This document shows, one piece after another, positions 51,684 through 61,410 of a DNA stretch of 64,000 nucleotides. Each line of letters starts with the position of its first letter. The stretch's first letter is position 1. The DNA comes from Neotamlana sargassicola. Lineage in GTDB: Bacteria; Bacteroidota; Bacteroidia; Flavobacteriales; Flavobacteriaceae. The DNA lies in assembly GCF_020523965.1 (NCBI RefSeq), contig NZ_JAJAPX010000002.1, positions 124,001-188,000 on the forward strand, written 5' to 3'. A program made the position numbers and the translations under genes. Below the pieces are notes generated by a model. That model had not been told where the DNA came from. It searched no databases and was given only the letters and a program-made list of their open reading frames with translations.

Positions 51684-53055
51684 TAAGTTTTTTTGTAGAT
51701 AACAACGCATTATCAGAATAAAAATTGGCTAAATAAACTCCGGAGTTTAATTTGCTAATATTTATACTTTCGGTTTCAAAATTTTTAAGCTTTAATGTTT
51801 TTATTCGCTTACCGTCTAAACTTATAATTTCAATTTTTAGGTTAGAATTATTTCCGTTTTCAAATGAAAAACTAATGGTGTTTTTAGTAGGATTTGGATA
51901 CATTTTAATACTCAAATTGTTTTCGCTACTAATAGTTTCAATACCTAAAGTAGAGTAATTAATGCTCCAAGTTACGGTGTGTATATTTATGGTTTCGTAA
52001 TTGTCAATTCTTATGAGGCTTGTGTTGTCTGTAATGGCAGTTACAAGTGTGTTTTCACCTTCAATTAAATCGGTTTCGTTAATAGAAATTTCATCTAAAT
52101 TATTAGCAAAAATATCGTTGTTTAATGTCCAAGTGCTCTCCAATGTATTTGGGTCTGGCTTAATTAAAGATAGGCTAAAATTAATTGGAAAGTCTGTTGC
52201 TTCAATTGTATTGCTATTTGGTAAATAACTATCAATTGGAGAAACCAATTCATGAATTTTTGCCACCATACCTTCTTTACAAACCGAGCAAAATCCTTTG
52301 TCTATTTTTTCCATAATGCAGTTTTGGTGTGGTTTATACCAATCTGCACAATTTCCCGTGTCGCAAGTATATTGATAAATGCCAACGCTATTTGTGTTAA
52401 TCCAGTTTTTCCATTTAACTAAAGCGGCATCGGTTTCTTGTGTCATGTTTAAAGCTTCTGCCGCTAATTCATCTCCAGGGTAATATTCATCTTTTAAATC
52501 GAACAAGGAATGTCCTAGTTCATGCATAATTACATTATTTCCCCAATAACCATTATAAGCCATAGGGAAACTACCACCGCTGCCACCATAATCGGGAGAA
52601 TTTACTAAAATAAGTCCCACATCATAATTTGGTGTATTATCGGCTAGAACACTGAGTATTTTTGCTTCGGTATTGTTGGCACTATACCCATCGACTTCGT
52701 AATAAAGTAAATATTGATTGCCAAAAGCTTCGTAAGTGGCGTTAAAATAAGTGTCTACGTAAGTGTTTGTAGAAGGCCTATCGGCACCACTTTCGTTAGA
52801 TGGTACTTTCACTGCATAAACGTTAAAATAGCTAGCATAATTTGAAAAAGGAGGTTGAGCAAAAACGGTTGAGGTGAATTTTTCCGCATCAGAAATAAAA
52901 TCTGATAATTCACTTTCTTGATAGCCTTCACTTAAAATAACTAGGTTAATACGATTATTGTCATCACCAGAATATTTAATAGTTTCAACATCAAAAACCT
53001 GAGCGTTTAAAAAGCTTGATAACATCAATACGATAAAAAATTTAACCTTTTTCAT
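51673..53055 (-). CDS. M64-family (IgA-protease-like) metallopeptidase with T9SS sorting domain
   Basis: Secreted protease of 460 residues. The signal peptide ends near SFLNA (17). The catalytic zinc motif is HELGH (178-182) in VIMHELGHSLFDLKDEY, with the third ligand likely in the DE pair at 189-190. FSCVCK-like cysteine pairs (DKGFCSVCKEG) follow. The C-terminal 80 residues, from YPNPTKNTISFSF to STKKLIKL, are a type A T9SS sorting domain with the PxPT-like and terminal Lys-rich features. It is thus a predicted cargo for PorU/PorV at 11-16 kb. It is 2 nt from an upstream lipoprotein gene. Confidence 0.92.
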   Translation of the reverse strand: MKKVKFFIVLMLSSFLNAQVFDVETIKYSGDDNNRINLVILSEGYQESELSDFISDAEKFTSTVFAQPPFSNYASYFNVYAVKVPSNESGADRPSTNTYVDTYFNATYEAFGNQYLLYYEVDGYSANNTEAKILSVLADNTPNYDVGLILVNSPDYGGSGGSFPMAYNGYWGNNVIMHELGHSLFDLKDEYYPGDELAAEALNMTQETDAALVKWKNWINTNSVGIYQYTCDTGNCADWYKPHQNCIMEKIDKGFCSVCKEGMVAKIHELVSPIDSYLPNSNTIEATDFPINFSLSLIKPDPNTLESTWTLNNDIFANNLDEISINETDLIEGENTLVTAITDNTSLIRIDNYETINIHTVTWSINYSTLGIETISSENNLSIKMYPNPTKNTISFSFENGNNSNLKIEIISLDGKRIKTLKLKNFETESINISKLNSGVYLANFYSDNALLSTKKLIKL

Positions 53056-53057
53056 TT

Positions 53058-53555
53058 TTAATCCAGTTTTGTGGTTATAAGCTCTGTGGTGCTTTTTTTG
53101 TTATCGGTTATTACAAGTAATCTTAAATAATGCGCTTCAGGATGTAATTGTAATTTAAGTGAAATTGGAGCTTTTTTTAAAATGTGTTTTTGTCGTGAAA
53201 ACTCAAGCGATTCGTTTGATGTTTCGGTAAACTTAATTAACGGATTTTTTATATAGTCAATGTGAATTGCTTTAGAATTTTTATCTAATTGCACACATTT
53301 AATATCATCAATATTGGGTTCGTTAGTAAATTTATGACTTTGGGTTTTTACCAAGCCATCTGTGATTTTTTTACTAATTAGTTGTATTTTTTTTGTGTTT
53401 TCTTCCTTTGCTTCTAAAGTGTAATTAATAAATAACAGTTTAGGGTTTTCGGTAATAGGAATGCTATTATAGCCAATTTGTTTTTGCCCACCACAAGCTA
53501 GAAGGCATAACAAACCAAGCAGGAAAATTAATTTAAAAGATAAAAACCGTTTCAT
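53058..53555 (-). CDS. Lipoprotein, unknown
   Basis: A 165-residue lipoprotein: lipobox LLACG gives Cys21, followed by GGQKQIG. The body is beta-rich, with basic and acidic patches, and has no motif I recognise. It lies 2 nt upstream of the M64 protease gene, so the two are translated together; it could help fold or protect the protease, but that is inference only. Confidence 0.75.
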   Translation of the reverse strand: MKRFLSFKLIFLLGLLCLLACGGQKQIGYNSIPITENPKLLFINYTLEAKEENTKKIQLISKKITDGLVKTQSHKFTNEPNIDDIKCVQLDKNSKAIHIDYIKNPLIKFTETSNESLEFSRQKHILKKAPISLKLQLHPEAHYLRLLVITDNKKSTTELITTKLD

Positions 53556-53600
53556 AGGCGTAATAGATTTTGGGGCAAATCTGTTACAAATTTAAACAAT

Positions 53601-56600
53601 TTAGTTTACATGTAATCTTACGCCTTCGCTATGGCTACTAAATTCGGGTGCGTACATGCTTTGTATGGTGGTAATTCCATTGCTCATGTTACCAGCATTG
53701 TTAACACGTAAATCGTATTCAAAAACATAAATTCCTTTTGGTAAATAGTCGAAAAAGAAGTTTGTGCTCGCATCTTTTGTGCTTTCGTAATAGCCCAAAC
53801 CATCTTGCCATTTGTATTGACTAATTACATTTACGGGTTCTAAACCTGCGGCACGCATGTCTTTCATGTGTATAAATTCCATAGCACGATCGCTACGCAA
53901 CTCAATACGAACACGAACTAAATCGCCAACTTCAAGTTTGGTGTTTTCAGTAATTTCAGTGATTTCTTCTCCAAAATCTGTGTTTGTTTTTTTGAAAAGC
54001 TTCTTTTTAAGGCTTAATGGTGTTTCTGCCGATGAAATTTTATCTAAATCTTCAAAATACTGCCAATACAATCCGCCCCAAGCAATACCATCGCCTTTTT
54101 TGGTTAGTGTAACGTTGGCCATTTCGGGTTTAATTTCTGACCGATTCCATGAGGTTTTAAAATAACCCGTTCCGGCTTCAACTTTTACGTTTTCTATCTT
54201 TTTAGGTTCAATTTTTTTATTAGCTACTAAAACATCAACAGCTTCAGTAACGCTTAACCAATCACTACCTTGAAGCAATAATGCATAAACCGCTTCGGTA
54301 GTTGCTTTGGTAGTTTTCCAACGGTTGGTTTGCTTATTTTTAAGTAACCAGATTTTTAGGTTGTCGATGGTTGTGAGATTTTTCTTTTCAGCTTCGACTG
54401 CGCTCAGCTTGACATACAGCGATTCGCCTGCTTCAGAAAAGGCTTCAATTAAAAGCGCTTGTGTTTCAATAGGTGCTTGATACCAAAACCATGAGTTCGT
54501 GTTTGCTTTCCAGTACATGCCCAATTCTTCATTAGTAATACTCGTTTCTTTTAGCGATTTTAAAATTTTTGATGCTGTGTTTTTGTCATCTTTTCTATAG
54601 GAAACGAGCGCCATTAATCCTTTTGCGTATAAACTTCTACTTATCCAATACTTCTGAATTTGAGTTTGGTAATAACCCATTATGTTTTCAACTTCCTTTG
54701 AAGGTTTAATTTCAGGGAAGAAGCTTCGCATGTATAAATATTGAAGCTGTGTGTAGCTTAAATGATCTTTGCTTAAATCAACTTTAGCATTGTATTTTGT
54801 TAGGTCTTTATATTCTTTAACAAACTGCGCATCTAAATATTTGATGGCTTTTTGAATCATTTTAGAGTTTTCATCATAATTATTTGTGACATTGAGTTGT
54901 TTAAGATGCCCAAAACCAGAAATAATATGTTGGGTAATGTAGCGGTTTTCGCGTCCGCCTTTAAACCAGCTCCAAGCACCAGAGCTCATTTGGTTAGATT
55001 TTAGTTTGTTGATTGCCGATTGTAATTCATTATTCATTTTGTTTAAATTGAATAATAAGGCGATGCGTTTTTTCTGCTCGGTTTCGCTTTGTGCATCACG
55101 AAGCCAAGGCGTTTCTTGTATTAAAATAGATTTTAATTCTTCGTTTTTTTCAAGGTTAGAAACAAGAGCATCTGCATTGGCCCATTGGTTAAAAACCTCC
55201 TGAATTTGCGGATTAGAATTTGCAATATGGCTTGCCAAAGCATTCGCATAATACCTGCTAAAGGTTTGCTCGTTACATTCGTAAGGATATTCCATTAAAT
55301 ATGGTAAAGCTTGCACAGCGTACCATGCCGGATTAGAAGTTATTTCTAAAGTTAGCTTATGATGTTTTAACGTAGCAGATGAATTTGTCTTTAATTTATC
55401 GAGTGTAAAGGTTCGGGTTTCGTTACTTTTAATCCACATAGGAAGCGTTTCGGTAACTAACATACGATTACTTAAAACCGGTAAAGCGTTTTGCTCGCCA
55501 TCGCTAAAGGTGTCGGATTTTGCGATAATTTTATATTGAACCGCATCGATAGTGTCTGGAATACTAAGTTGCCATGACACTTGCGTGTTGGCTTGGGGGT
55601 TAACCACGAAGGTTTCGACTGCGCTCAATCTGACTAGTTCTTTTGTGACATCCTCACCAGAAATAGCATCTGTAAGGACTAAATATGCATTTCCTGATAA
55701 TTGGTTGTCTGTTAGGTTTGCAATTTTTGTACTAATGGTAATGCTATCGCCATGGCGTAAAAAGCGTGGTGCGTTAGGTGTTACCATAAGTTCCTTTTGT
55801 GTAACTGTAGTAAGTGTTTTTGTAGCGCTTTCTAGGTTTTTGGTATGTGCTAAAAGTTGCAATTTCCATTGGGTTAAAGCTTCAGGTGTGGTGAAACTAA
55901 AACTTACATTTCCAGCTTCGTCGGTTTTTAGCTGAGGAAAAAAGAAAGCGGTTTCTTGTAAATTTTTTCGAATTTGAATTTTATCGAAATTTGGGGTTTC
56001 TGTGGCTAATTCTTCGGAAGTTTCTTCTATTACATCTTCATTAAGACTGTCTGCTTCGGCTTCTGCAGGAGCGCTTGCAATTGCTCCAACTTTAGCGTTT
56101 CTTTTTTGTGTACCGTAACCGACAACAACTACTTCATCTAAAATGGCTTCGTCTTCAACAACCTGAACACCAGCTACATGACCACTAAGCGCGCTCGAAA
56201 CATTACTCATGCCTCTTATCATTAAATTTCCATTACCAAACCTAAATCCAAACCAGTTTAATTCGTCGTAATATTGCTTCGGAAAGCTAAATCGCGGGTT
56301 GTAATTATAAACTTGAAAATTAGTGTTGCCAAAGCTGTTATAGGCTTTATTGTTACTTCGTGAATAATATGTTGGGTTATTCACAGGATTGAAATACCAA
56401 TTATGAGGTTTAAACTGGTCGAGTGAAGCATCATACATGCTTGCTAAAAGTTCGGCGCTTACTTTTTCGCCTTTCGGGCCTTTAATGTTAAAACTCCAAG
56501 TTTCGTTGGTTCCTGGTTGTAATTTATCGCGAAACGTATTGGTTTCAATGTTTAAATCGGTTTTAGGATAAGGCACAGCAATATAGGTTGTACCAGATTT

Positions 56601-59600
56601 ATAACTGTTATAGGCGGCAAAACTATAATGCACTACAAAACCGCCAATTTCGTTAGTTTCAACGGGAACTGAAATGCTTTTTTTATTATTGTTAAGCTGA
56701 ATTATTTCGGTTTTTATAATTTTTTTGTCTTTTTCAATACGAATAGTAACCGATACATCTTCGGAAGCAGAAGTTACAGTAACAACTGCAGTTTCACCAA
56801 TAGTGTATTTTGATTTGTTGGTTGTAATACTAAACAATTGCTTATCGGCTAAAGTTTTATCGGTTTCACTAAACAAGGTGGTTTTAACTTCGTCTTTAAC
56901 TAATTGTCCGAATTTGTCTTTACTTTCTAAAGTGATGAGGTATTGGCCAGATTCCCATTTTTTAAGTTTTCCTAAATCTATTTGTTTAGCGTTTTTGGTA
57001 TTAAAATCACTACTAAAAACAAGTTTGCCTTTTTCCCAATTAGCCGAATTATCTTCATTTGTATAAGCTTCATTTGGGAATAAGTTTTTGTATGCTTCTT
57101 TCGAGAATTCTTGATAATCTGGCGTTGCCCAAGGGCGAGGTCTTACAACGGTTTCTGGAGCTTTAAGTTTGTATATTTTAATATTGCCTTGAGCCGAAAC
57201 AAATTCACCATTTAGGTTTTTTGTATCAATAGAAATACTGTGGTTTTTCTTGTTTTTATCAATTAAAGCATCAACGGTTAATTGTGCGGTTAAGGCATGA
57301 TAACCAACGTTAACAATGGTTGTTGCACTTCTGGTTTCTCCGTTTAAATCGGTTACATCGGCAGTGATTTCGTAGTTAAAAATGGGCAAACTGTTTTTAT
57401 CTACACTTTGGTCTGGAAGTGCTTTAAAAGTAATTTGGAAGTTTCCGGAAGCATCGGTCATGGTTTCGCCATGTGTAATTTCTTGAGCTTCGCTGCTAAA
57501 ATAGGGTCTGTACCAAAAATACCAACGCGGATATTGTACTTTGCGGTGTACGCGGTAAACCACTTTAGCATCTGTAATATTGCTGCCAGCATAAGCTAGT
57601 GCATTTCCTGTTACGGTAACCGAATCGTTAATTTTGTAAGTGTCTGTAACGGGTGTAAATTCGGTTTTAAATTTAGGACGTTTGTACTCTTCTACAGAAA
57701 AATAGTGCTCTGTATAAAAGTCTTCATTGTCGCCATCAAACTCGATATAATAATTACCATTTAAACCGTTATTTGGTAAAATAAATTCACCGGAAACCGA
57801 GCCAAATTCGTTGGTTTTAAATTCTAATTCGCTAACTTCCTCATCGTTTACGTTATAGAGTGTAGCGTAAACAGGTTCGTTGTCAACAACTTCAGATTTA
57901 TTGTTTTTAGTTTTTATGGCAATAGCTTTAAAAAACACGGTTTGCCCTGGGCGATAAATGCTTCTATCGGTAAAAATGAAAGCTTTGTATTGTGTTTTTT
58001 CTCGTGATTCTTGGTACTTAGTATAGACGGTATAATTGCCAAAATAGGCCGTTTCGTTAGCGTTGCTTACTTTTAAAGTTATGTTTCTGTACCAATCGTT
58101 GGTTTTTTCAATACGTATTTCTCCGTAGTTGTTGGTGGTGTATTCTTCACGACTAATGCCGCGTGAATTTCTTTCGTAATAACTCATTTCAACTTTAGCG
58201 TTGCTAACAGGAGCGCCGTTAGTTCTGTTAATTACTTGAAATATTTTTTGCGTATTCGTTTCGGTTTCAACTAAAGCCAAATCGGTAACCTGCACCGTTG
58301 TGTAAGCAAAATTTTCTGGGCTGTTTTTTATTTCGGCATAAATTAAATAATCGCCACCAACTAATTTTGGTATTAAAATTTCGGTGCTATGTTGTTGGTA
58401 ATCGTTTTCGTTTTTTAAAACACTTTCCCAAGATTGGTTTTCGTTTAAGGCTTTTATAAAATCTAGTTTTTCTTCTTTACGGTAAATGTTTTCAAACTTC
58501 TCAAGCTCTTTTCTTTTTAGCTTAAATAGTTTAAAATTTAAAGATTCAATATTTTTATAGTCCACTAAAACTTTGGCGTGCTTTTGTATTGGTAAAAAGC
58601 GTTCTGCAGTTATTTTTAAAGAAGTTGCTTCAATGGTTTGTTTTAAAACTTGGCATTTTTCGGCGGCATGACTTTTTGGGTAATCTGCAATGACATTATT
58701 ACAAATTTCTAGAGCTTCTTTTGCTTTCCAACGATAGTTTTCTTGAGTTTTTGCATTGTATTTTGTGCTTTGCTGTTGGTGAATATTGGCAATTTCAAAA
58801 TGGTATAAACCCGAAACTTCATGGTTTTTAACTTTGTTTTTACCTGTTTCAAGAGCTTTTAAAAAGAGCGCTTCTTTATTACTAAATGTGGCATGCTGGT
58901 TTACAAATTTTAAGCGTTCAATATCGTTATACGCCTTAGCGTAAAGTGCCTTGTCTTTTAAATGAAATTGAATTAAATCTTGATAAATTTTTAGAGCATT
59001 TAATTGTAACGAAGTAGAATCTTTTGAGGTTATTTTTAATTCGGAAAAGGTTTTGGCATCGGCTAAAAAATCTGGAGTATCAATTTCGAATTTGTAAGAC
59101 GGTCTGGTAATATGGGTTTCACTGGTTTTATAAAATTCAAGCGCTTCATGGTTTAAAAAATCGAATAGGGTAGGGCGGTATTTTTTAGAGTCCTTTTGAA
59201 GAATTAAAATATCATTAAACTGGCTTAAATCTTCTTGCTGAAGCATTAACCCGTTCGCTAAGGCCTTTTGGTAGTGTACATGAATTTCGTTAAACAGTGT
59301 TTGTAAATCCCAGGTTCTAAAATCGGTTTTATCTACCTTTTCGCTTGTTTTCGTGCGGTTGTAAAACTGCCAACGGTTTTGCTGAAAATACTGCCAATAC
59401 ATTTTGGCAAGCATGCTTTCTAATACATTTTTAGTAGGGAATTTGCTAGCTTCAATTTGGGTTTTAAAATCGTTTATTATGTTAAGTTGGGCATCTTCTT
59501 CTAAAATAAGGGCAAATTTGCCTTTAAAAACCATGGTTTTTATAAGTTGCGGCGTGTTATTGTCTTGTTTTGCTTTTGTTACAATGTCTTCTACCACTTT

Positions 59601-59732
59601 TAAAGCCGATTTAGGTAGGCCATCAGCTTCAAATTTTTCAACTTGTTCCCATAATTCGTCGTAGTTTTTATGTTGTGCCGAAGCAAAATTTGCAAAAAGT
59701 ATAATCATTAAAAAAGTAAGTGTCTGTTTCAT
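53601..59732 (-). CDS. Alpha-2-macroglobulin-family protein with SusC-plug-like insert
   Basis: Very large exported protein of 2043 residues, signal peptide MKQTLTFLMIILFANFASAQ. Residues 20-460 are helical, with TPR-like character. Macroglobulin beta domains follow, including the MG2 block TDRSIYRPGQTVFFKAIAI near 590. The thioester motif CNEQ (1486-1489, in YPYECNEQTFSRYYAN) and a downstream alpha-alpha toroid are intact, so it can trap proteases covalently. An insert at 1172-1211 has IRG, NVSSALSGHVAGVQV and DEVVVVGYGTQKR, motifs of SusC plug domains. Two repeat-derived segments lie at 1366-1374 and 1773-1781. No lipobox was seen, unlike many bacterial homologs. Confidence 0.9.
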   Translation of the reverse strand: MKQTLTFLMIILFANFASAQHKNYDELWEQVEKFEADGLPKSALKVVEDIVTKAKQDNNTPQLIKTMVFKGKFALILEEDAQLNIINDFKTQIEASKFPTKNVLESMLAKMYWQYFQQNRWQFYNRTKTSEKVDKTDFRTWDLQTLFNEIHVHYQKALANGLMLQQEDLSQFNDILILQKDSKKYRPTLFDFLNHEALEFYKTSETHITRPSYKFEIDTPDFLADAKTFSELKITSKDSTSLQLNALKIYQDLIQFHLKDKALYAKAYNDIERLKFVNQHATFSNKEALFLKALETGKNKVKNHEVSGLYHFEIANIHQQQSTKYNAKTQENYRWKAKEALEICNNVIADYPKSHAAEKCQVLKQTIEATSLKITAERFLPIQKHAKVLVDYKNIESLNFKLFKLKRKELEKFENIYRKEEKLDFIKALNENQSWESVLKNENDYQQHSTEILIPKLVGGDYLIYAEIKNSPENFAYTTVQVTDLALVETETNTQKIFQVINRTNGAPVSNAKVEMSYYERNSRGISREEYTTNNYGEIRIEKTNDWYRNITLKVSNANETAYFGNYTVYTKYQESREKTQYKAFIFTDRSIYRPGQTVFFKAIAIKTKNNKSEVVDNEPVYATLYNVNDEEVSELEFKTNEFGSVSGEFILPNNGLNGNYYIEFDGDNEDFYTEHYFSVEEYKRPKFKTEFTPVTDTYKINDSVTVTGNALAYAGSNITDAKVVYRVHRKVQYPRWYFWYRPYFSSEAQEITHGETMTDASGNFQITFKALPDQSVDKNSLPIFNYEITADVTDLNGETRSATTIVNVGYHALTAQLTVDALIDKNKKNHSISIDTKNLNGEFVSAQGNIKIYKLKAPETVVRPRPWATPDYQEFSKEAYKNLFPNEAYTNEDNSANWEKGKLVFSSDFNTKNAKQIDLGKLKKWESGQYLITLESKDKFGQLVKDEVKTTLFSETDKTLADKQLFSITTNKSKYTIGETAVVTVTSASEDVSVTIRIEKDKKIIKTEIIQLNNNKKSISVPVETNEIGGFVVHYSFAAYNSYKSGTTYIAVPYPKTDLNIETNTFRDKLQPGTNETWSFNIKGPKGEKVSAELLASMYDASLDQFKPHNWYFNPVNNPTYYSRSNNKAYNSFGNTNFQVYNYNPRFSFPKQYYDELNWFGFRFGNGNLMIRGMSNVSSALSGHVAGVQVVEDEAILDEVVVVGYGTQKRNAKVGAIASAPAEAEADSLNEDVIEETSEELATETPNFDKIQIRKNLQETAFFFPQLKTDEAGNVSFSFTTPEALTQWKLQLLAHTKNLESATKTLTTVTQKELMVTPNAPRFLRHGDSITISTKIANLTDNQLSGNAYLVLTDAISGEDVTKELVRLSAVETFVVNPQANTQVSWQLSIPDTIDAVQYKIIAKSDTFSDGEQNALPVLSNRMLVTETLPMWIKSNETRTFTLDKLKTNSSATLKHHKLTLEITSNPAWYAVQALPYLMEYPYECNEQTFSRYYANALASHIANSNPQIQEVFNQWANADALVSNLEKNEELKSILIQETPWLRDAQSETEQKKRIALLFNLNKMNNELQSAINKLKSNQMSSGAWSWFKGGRENRYITQHIISGFGHLKQLNVTNNYDENSKMIQKAIKYLDAQFVKEYKDLTKYNAKVDLSKDHLSYTQLQYLYMRSFFPEIKPSKEVENIMGYYQTQIQKYWISRSLYAKGLMALVSYRKDDKNTASKILKSLKETSITNEELGMYWKANTNSWFWYQAPIETQALLIEAFSEAGESLYVKLSAVEAEKKNLTTIDNLKIWLLKNKQTNRWKTTKATTEAVYALLLQGSDWLSVTEAVDVLVANKKIEPKKIENVKVEAGTGYFKTSWNRSEIKPEMANVTLTKKGDGIAWGGLYWQYFEDLDKISSAETPLSLKKKLFKKTNTDFGEEITEITENTKLEVGDLVRVRIELRSDRAMEFIHMKDMRAAGLEPVNVISQYKWQDGLGYYESTKDASTNFFFDYLPKGIYVFEYDLRVNNAGNMSNGITTIQSMYAPEFSSHSEGVRLHVN
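54391..54414 (-). repeat. Interspersed short repeat, copy 2 (inside the alpha-2-macroglobulin gene)
   Basis: On the minus strand TGTCAAGCTGAGCGCAGTCG plus AAGC. It is read in frame as VKLSAVEA (residues about 1773-1781). It matches copies at 29314, 55611, 61191 and 61241. Confidence 0.85.
55611..55636 (-). repeat. Interspersed short repeat, copy 3 (inside the alpha-2-macroglobulin gene)
   Basis: On the minus strand TAGTCAGATTGAGCGCAGTC plus GAAACC. It is read in frame as VRLSAVET (residues about 1366-1374), the same reading frame and direction as copy 2. Confidence 0.85.
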
Positions 59733-59949
59733 ACGGTTTAATTTCTCTTAAAAATTAAAATCAAAAGCCATTCCAAAAAAATATAAAAAGTAAAAAAGCT
59801 TGTGTTGGTTGAGTGAAGTTAGTCTTTTTTCGGGTTAAAAAAAGGCAGCAACTTTTAATTTATAGTTAAATTCGTAAAAAAATAAACCGCTGCATGGTTT
59901 AATACGTTAATAATAGAAAGTTTAATAAAAAACCGCCGACGAAGTTATT

Positions 59950-60900
59950 ATGAAAAGGATTTTAGTGTTTTTATTGATTCCAGTTAGTGTATTTGGTCAA
60001 ATAAATACCGCCGAAATGGACGCTTATTTTAAAAATAAGCAATATAAAAAAGCCGAAAATGTATTAACCGATTTTATAAAAAGCAACCCAGAAAATTTAG
60101 AAGCTTTGGAGTATCTTGGCGATGCGTATGGTTACCAAGAACGTTGGGATAATGCTATATCAATATACAAGAAATTAGTAAATTTTAAACCTAAAGAAGC
60201 CAATTATCATTATAAATATGGTGGTGCTTTGGGCATGAAGGCTTTACAAAATAAGTTTAAGGCCATTGGCTTTATTGGCGATATAAAAAAAGCATTTATT
60301 ACTGCCGCAGAACTTGATAAAGATCACATAAATGTGCGTTGGGCCTTGGTAGAATTATACGTGCAGTTGCCTTTGGTTTTTGGTGGTAGTTCAAACACAG
60401 CTTTAACATATGCTAACGAGTTAGAAAACCTCTCGAAAGTAGATGGTTATTTAGCTAAAGGTTATGTGTACGAGTACGACGACGAACCAGAACTTGCCGA
60501 AAAATACTATAAAATGGCAATAAAAACAGGAGGTTCTTTAGTGTGTTTCGATAAGCTGACCCAGTTTTACGAAAATAAAAATAAGCCAGGACATGCTATA
60601 AAAAACATTGAAGAAGCACACGAAAAACATCAACGCAACGCTATGCATTATCAAATAGGTAAAGTGGCGGCCGAGTACAACGTAGAGCTCGATAAAGGCG
60701 AAAAATGCCTTATTATTTATCTGGAAAATTATAGCTCAAAAGATGGTGTTCCAAAAGCTTGGGCCAACTATCGTTTGGCGCAAATTCACTATCACAAAAA
60801 AAATAAAGAACAAGCATTAAAGTACATTAATTTAGCATTAAACGAACTGCCAAAAATAGAGCCGTTTAAAACACATAAACAGAAGGTTTTAAATATGTAA
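59950..60900 (+). CDS. Exported tetratricopeptide-repeat protein
   Basis: Periplasmic or surface TPR protein of 316 residues, signal peptide MKRILVFLLIPVSVFGQ. Repeats are visible as ENLEALEYLGDAYGYQERWDNAISIYKKL (about 45-75, landmark), LAEKYYKMAIKTGG and, near the end, ANYRLAQIHYHKKNKEQALKYINLAL. A loop with FGGSSNTALTYANELE interrupts the array. TPR proteins are protein-protein docking modules; the partner is not known. The gene is divergent from the alpha-2-macroglobulin gene. Confidence 0.85.
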   Translation: MKRILVFLLIPVSVFGQINTAEMDAYFKNKQYKKAENVLTDFIKSNPENLEALEYLGDAYGYQERWDNAISIYKKLVNFKPKEANYHYKYGGALGMKALQNKFKAIGFIGDIKKAFITAAELDKDHINVRWALVELYVQLPLVFGGSSNTALTYANELENLSKVDGYLAKGYVYEYDDEPELAEKYYKMAIKTGGSLVCFDKLTQFYENKNKPGHAIKNIEEAHEKHQRNAMHYQIGKVAAEYNVELDKGEKCLIIYLENYSSKDGVPKAWANYRLAQIHYHKKNKEQALKYINLALNELPKIEPFKTHKQKVLNM

Positions 60901-60994
60901 ATTATGGGCGTTCCCCCGAATTTTCGTGGTCGGGCTTTTATTCATGGTGCTTTATTCTATATTTTTGAATTCATGAACATAAATGTTTCTCTAT

Positions 60995-61016
60995 ACCTGC
61001 CTGCTGGCAGGCAGGT
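60995..61016. repeat. 22-bp palindrome (hairpin)
   Basis: ACCTGCCTGC, central TG, GCAGGCAGGT: a perfect hairpin with 10-bp arms, followed by TCTTTTTTT. It may end the TPR gene's transcript; similar GC-rich palindromes are known to me from flavobacterial intergenic repeats. Confidence 0.75.
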
Positions 61017-61190
61017 CTTTTTTTGCTTCTCGATACATTTTACTCATACTTCGTAAAACACTCGAAGTGACAAAAAAAAGGATGCCGCTACAATCCCTAA
61101 CGCGCTACACCAATGGCTAGTTTTTATAACCTAAGGTAAGTTTTATTTAGCCTCACTTTTATTAGTTTAAAATTAAAAACAATATTTTTT

Positions 61191-61214
61191 GTCAGGTTGA
61201 GCGCAGTCGAAACC
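61191..61214 (+). repeat. Interspersed short repeat, copy 4
   Basis: GTCAGGTTGAGCGCAGTCGA plus AACC, intergenic. It forms an inverted pair with copy 5, with 26 nt between. Confidence 0.85.
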
Positions 61215-61240
61215 AAATTAATATAAGATAGTTTTAAGAC

Positions 61241-61264
61241 CTTTCGACTACGCTCAAGGTGACA
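61241..61264 (-). repeat. Interspersed short repeat, copy 5
   Basis: Plus strand CTTTCGACTACGCTCAAGGT plus GACA, the inverse of copy 4 with two substitutions. Copies 4 and 5 could form a long hairpin between the TPR gene and mpl. Confidence 0.8.
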
Positions 61265-61410
61265 AGTATTTTTTTTTATAGCATTTTCGGATATTCTTTT
61301 ACGGGTTTTATATCGAACTCAGGTTATCCAAAAACATAGAAGCCACCAATGCTTTTAAAAAATAAAAGCATAAACTTTGAGATTTAAGCTTATAAACAGA
61401 TATTTGCTTT

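Larger units (their letters stand above)
60901..61410. other. Repeat-rich noncoding region (510 bp)
   Basis: No credible gene. It contains a 22-bp palindrome (60995-61016), a diverged repeat around CGAAGTGACAAAAAAA (about 61027-61078) and two inverted copies of the GAGCGCAGTCGAA repeat (61191-61214 and 61241-61264). Just before the mpl ATG is GATATTTG (61399-61406), one mismatch from a -7 box. Confidence 0.7.

Noticed and set aside
56138-56230. Separate TonB-dependent receptor gene
   Set aside because: The SusC-like motifs are in frame inside the alpha-2-macroglobulin protein and there is no beta-barrel domain.
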